Positions 12,684 to 15,550 of a stretch of DNA of 15,550 bases are shown piece after piece; position 1 is the stretch's first letter; the number at the start of each line of letters is the position of its first letter. Where the stretch lies: NCBI GenBank assembly GCA_934169775.1, contig CAKPOI010000032.1, positions 1-15,550 on the forward strand, in the 5' to 3' direction. The notes below the pieces were generated by a model that was not told the DNA's origin, did no database searches, and saw only the letters and a program-made list of their open reading frames with translations. This stretch comes from an uncultured Clostridia bacterium. GTDB taxonomy: Bacteria > Bacillota > Clostridia > TANB77 > CAG-508. Both the position numbers and the translations under genes were made by a program.

Positions 12684-14204
12684 ATGAAAATTAAAAAATG
12701 GTGTAAGGAGCATTTGAACACTGTAACTTTTATAATGTTGTGTATGTTTAGCGCAATAGTATATTCACAATTTATTTCAGGTCACTATGCTACAGATACA
12801 TATAATATATGGCAAGTAGGATATGATAAATATATAAAAAATTGGTATTTAACAGATGGAAGAATTTTTTCAGCAACATTTTTATTTATAATTAAAAACT
12901 TAAAAATATCAATTGAAGCAGCAAATACTATATCAATGTTACTTGCAATAGTAATATCAAATATAGCTGTAATGCAAATAGTAAAATGGACACAAAAATA
13001 TGTAAATATAAAGAATTTGAAAAGTCAAATATTTTTGGTACTGATATGTTATATAATTATTTGGAACTTTATGTATGTCGAAAATATGTGTTTTTTAGAA
13101 AGTTCTGTTATGGCACTTAGTGTTTTATGTTACACTTTGTCAACAATAGTTTTAGTAGAAAGAAAAAAAAATAGTTTCTTAAAATCATTATTATTTGCAA
13201 TATTAGGAATTGTGAGCTACCAAGGAACTGTAGGTTTTATGTTTATTTTAACAGCTGTATTGACTTTTATAAAAAATCCAAGAGATTATAAAAGAAATGC
13301 AATAGATGTAATTATAAGTGGAATTATTGCTGGAATTGCGGTAGGAGTGGATTTATGTGTGATAAAAATTGCAGAAAATGTATTTGGCACTACTCAAACT
13401 AGATTAAGTAATTTTTCGCAAATTTTTGCTAATATTGAGTTTATATTATTAAATATTATATATATATTGGAAGATACATGTAATTTGTATCCTCAATATT
13501 TATTTATAATATTTACAATAGTAACATTTGGAATTGCTATTGTAAATCAGATAAAGAATTATAATGGAACAATTAAAAAAAAGGAAAAATGGAGTGTTAT
13601 TTTTTGCTTATTGTTTTTAATAATTTTTGTTATATGTAGTTCCTCTGTAACATATGCAATTTCACTGACAGGATTTTGGGCTGGTAGATTAAGATTTGCT
13701 ATGGGAAGTTTGTTGGGAGTAATGTATTTATATATTTATGCGCAAACAGATTTATTTAACAATATAGATAAAAAATTTTTAACTAATATTTTACAAATAG
13801 TATTTATAGTGTATTTTTTGTCAACAGTATTTTTTAATGTGTTTATAATGTCTGAACATAAAAAAGTGAATAAATTGGAACAAGTTGAATGTGATAAAAT
13901 TTTAGAATATGTTGAACAATATGAAAAAAACAATAATATTGTTGTAAGTAAAATTCAAATAGTAACAATAAAAGGAGAAAACGAAAAAGGTTATTATCAA
14001 GAAACTATTAATAAAAACGTATTAACATATAATGCAGTTAGAACAGATTGGTCAGCTGTAGGATGTATTAATTTTTATTTTCCACATAGATTAATTGAGA
14101 AAACTGATGAAATTCCTCAAGAAATTTTAAATGAAATAATTAGTTCTAATGGAGATGAAATTTGTATAGATGATACTTTATATGTGAAATGTTATATGTA
14201 CTAA
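12684..14204 (+). CDS. Polytopic membrane protein, GtrII-like glucosyltransferase family
   Basis: A 506-residue membrane protein with about ten to twelve hydrophobic helices. After the first helix (residues 12-30) comes HYATDTYNIWQVGYDKYIKNWYLTDGRIFSA (34-64). The acidic residues D38 and D58 with the following GR match the pattern of the glucosyltransferase II (GtrII) family, whose members add glucose or related sugars from a lipid carrier to surface polymers. A soluble C-terminal part of about 120 residues follows the last helix. The start is either ATG 12684 or TTG 12678, both near AAGGGA at 12667-12672; I prefer the ATG. It follows the preceding GT-C-like gene in the same direction, so the two are probably co-transcribed. 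The family call is by motif recall and could instead be an undefined GT-C relative. Confidence 0.65.
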   Translation: MKIKKWCKEHLNTVTFIMLCMFSAIVYSQFISGHYATDTYNIWQVGYDKYIKNWYLTDGRIFSATFLFIIKNLKISIEAANTISMLLAIVISNIAVMQIVKWTQKYVNIKNLKSQIFLVLICYIIIWNFMYVENMCFLESSVMALSVLCYTLSTIVLVERKKNSFLKSLLFAILGIVSYQGTVGFMFILTAVLTFIKNPRDYKRNAIDVIISGIIAGIAVGVDLCVIKIAENVFGTTQTRLSNFSQIFANIEFILLNIIYILEDTCNLYPQYLFIIFTIVTFGIAIVNQIKNYNGTIKKKEKWSVIFCLLFLIIFVICSSSVTYAISLTGFWAGRLRFAMGSLLGVMYLYIYAQTDLFNNIDKKFLTNILQIVFIVYFLSTVFFNVFIMSEHKKVNKLEQVECDKILEYVEQYEKNNNIVVSKIQIVTIKGENEKGYYQETINKNVLTYNAVRTDWSAVGCINFYFPHRLIEKTDEIPQEILNEIISSNGDEICIDDTLYVKCYMY

Positions 14205-14265
14205 AATGCTGCTAAATTTAATTTGGGGGTAATTAGGTTTTATAATTAAGGAAGGAATGAAAAAA

Positions 14266-15312
14266 ATGAAATTGTTAATGCATACTTGTTGTGCACCTTG
14301 TAGTGTGTATTGCATAGATGAATTGAGAAGTGAAAATATAGAGCCAACTGTATATTGGTTTAATCCAAATATACATCCATATACTGAATATAAAGCTAGG
14401 AAAGATTGCTTAAAAGAATATACTAAAAGAATAAATGTTAATGCTATTTTTGAAGAAAACTATGGCTTAGATGAATTTTGCAAAAATGTTATTGATGATT
14501 TGTCAGGGAGATGTAAGAATTATTGTTATCCTGTACGTTTAGAGCAAACTGCTAAATATGCAAAAGAAAATGGGTATGATGCTTTCACTACTACTCTTTT
14601 GGTAAGTCCTTATCAAAAACATAATGCATTGATAGAGGTTGCTAATTTCATGTCAAAAAAGTATGGAATTGATTTTTTGTATAGAGATTTTAGAGTTGGA
14701 TTTAGAGAGGGACAGAATAAAGCTAGAGAATTAGGTCTATATATGCAAAAATATTGTGGATGTGTTTTTAGTGAGGAGATGAGATATAATAACCACAATA
14801 CTACAAAACCTAGTATTCCCAATGGTTACGAGATACCGAGAGAACCTAGAATGCAAGTTAAAAAAATAGAAAATAAAGAAAATTATATGGATTTACTTTT
14901 GGAGGCAGATCCTTCAAAGGATATGATACATAAGTATTTGAACGATTCTGATGTATATGCTTTAAAAAAGGGAGATGAGCTAATTTCTATTGCAGTTATT
15001 TTGCCTATTTCTAGAAAAACATTAGAGTTAAAGAATATAGTTACGAAAGAAAGTTATAGAAATAAAGGTTATGCAAAAACACTTTTAAAATCATTATGTG
15101 GTAATTATAAACAAAAATACGACAGAATGTTGGTAGGAACAACGGAGAATAACATTCCTTTCTATGTTAAGCAAGGGTTCGATAAATATGAGAAAACAGT
15201 TAAGAATTTTTTTATAGACAATTACGATGAAGAAATTAAAGATGAAGATTTAATTTGTACTGATTTAATATATTATTCAAAAGATTTAAAGAAAAAAGTT
15301 AAAGATAACTAG
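14266..15312 (+). CDS. queH: Epoxyqueuosine reductase QueH fused to a GNAT domain
   Basis: QueH (DUF208) catalyses the last step of queuosine synthesis, reduction of epoxyqueuosine to queuosine in the wobble position of GUN-anticodon tRNAs, in bacteria that lack QueG. Residues 1-190 are QueH: LLMHTCCAPCSVY with Cys 8, 9 and 12, then GRCKNYCYPVRLEQTAKYA with Cys 83 and 87, the TTTLLVSPYQKH segment, and YCGCVFSEEMR with Cys 164 and 166. The second Cys pair is C-x3-C rather than the C-x2-C I recall from most homologues. Residues about 197-348 are a separate GNAT acetyltransferase domain with the acetyl-CoA loop RNKGYAKTLLKSL (265-277) and NNIPFYVKQGFDKYE. QueH alone is usually about 180-240 residues, so this is a fusion. 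ATG 14266 is preferred over ATG 14257 because GAAGGA at 14251-14256 is 9 bases upstream. It follows the glycosyltransferase genes with a 52-base gap. Confidence 0.92.
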   Translation: MKLLMHTCCAPCSVYCIDELRSENIEPTVYWFNPNIHPYTEYKARKDCLKEYTKRINVNAIFEENYGLDEFCKNVIDDLSGRCKNYCYPVRLEQTAKYAKENGYDAFTTTLLVSPYQKHNALIEVANFMSKKYGIDFLYRDFRVGFREGQNKARELGLYMQKYCGCVFSEEMRYNNHNTTKPSIPNGYEIPREPRMQVKKIENKENYMDLLLEADPSKDMIHKYLNDSDVYALKKGDELISIAVILPISRKTLELKNIVTKESYRNKGYAKTLLKSLCGNYKQKYDRMLVGTTENNIPFYVKQGFDKYEKTVKNFFIDNYDEEIKDEDLICTDLIYYSKDLKKKVKDN

Positions 15313-15334
15313 TAATTTGGAGGGCAAACAAGTA

Positions 15335-15447
15335 ATGAAAAAGATAAATTATATATTGATAATATAGGTTTTGCTTTAATTGGAGTGTCTGGCTTAATTT
15401 TAATATACTTACTTATTTATAGGTATGTAAACAAAAACAAATCTTAA
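15335..15447 (+). pseudogene. Small single-helix membrane protein with a frameshift near its start
   Basis: A strong ribosome binding site (GGAGGG, 15319-15324) precedes ATG 15335, but that frame stops after ten codons. In the -1 frame a stretch from 15337 to a TAA at 15445-15447 encodes DKLYIDNIGFALIGVSGL followed by ILIYLLIYRYVNKNKS: one clear transmembrane helix and a basic tail. One extra A in the run of five at 15338-15342 would join the start to this frame, giving a protein of about 35 residues. It could be a decayed gene, an assembly or sequencing error in a homopolymer, or a frameshifted mini-gene. No family is recognised. It follows queH by 22 bases. Confidence 0.4.
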
Positions 15448-15521
15448 CAAGAAGTAGGCTAGATAGGTATTTACCTCAATTTATACTAATAAGTCAATTA
15501 CAATTAATTTACTAATTTCTA

Positions 15522-15530
15522 TGTTATAAT
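15522..15530 (+). promoter_or_regulatory. Extended -10 promoter for a gene beyond the right edge
   Basis: TG-T-TATAAT at 15522-15530 is a perfect extended -10 element. No good -35 lies 17 bases upstream (TTACAA at 15498-15503 is 21 bases away), which is tolerated with an extended -10. Transcription would start near 15537, and ATGAGG lies at the window end. The rest of 15448-15521 shows nothing recognisable. Confidence 0.45.
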
Positions 15531-15550
15531 GTATTAAAATTAATATGAGG

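Overview
The window is AT-rich chromosomal DNA from a low-GC Gram-positive bacterium, most likely a member of the Clostridia (Bacillota). The reasons are the hrcA-grpE-dnaK-dnaJ gene order with CIRCE operators, strong GGAGG-type ribosome binding sites, frequent GTG/TTG starts, U-rich intrinsic terminators and an AT-biased codon use. No phage, transposase, integrase or CRISPR array was seen.

Layout. 1-420: the start of an unknown minus-strand ORF, a terminator, and a tRNA-Tyr(GTA) on the minus strand with a perfect sigma-A promoter. 500-5680: the class I heat-shock operon. It is controlled by two CIRCE operators in front of hrcA and ends in a terminator after dnaJ. A 331-base gap between grpE and dnaK holds two long imperfect palindromes. 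5700-7160: two probable acyltransferases, a NAT_N/GNAT_C-type protein and an ordinary GNAT. 7270-8450: a stand-alone unit with its own promoter, a SAM-I-class riboswitch that appears to lack helix P4 and to act on the ribosome binding site, one gene of unknown function, and a terminator. 8568-9592: an overlapping pair of Alg14-like and Alg13-like subunits forming a split glycosyltransferase. 9565-9730 and 10812-10900: intergenic repeats and palindromes built on a GGGGACGGAG core; one copy encodes the tail of the Alg13-like protein. 9807-10811: ruvB without ruvA. 10925-14204: two large polytopic membrane proteins of glycosyltransferase type. 14266-15312: QueH (queuosine synthesis) fused to a C-terminal GNAT domain. 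15335-15447: a small membrane-protein reading frame that seems frameshifted. A promoter for a gene beyond the window lies at the right edge.

How it fits together. HrcA represses its own operon through the CIRCE sites, and GrpE, DnaK and DnaJ form the Hsp70 folding machine. The split glycosyltransferase and the two membrane glycosyltransferases probably serve cell-surface polysaccharide or glycolipid synthesis, although ruvB sits between them. QueH acts in a pathway that modifies G34 of GUN-anticodon tRNAs, which include the tRNA-Tyr at the left edge. The most notable element is the compact SAM-sensing leader at 7313-7441 and the uncharacterised gene that it controls.
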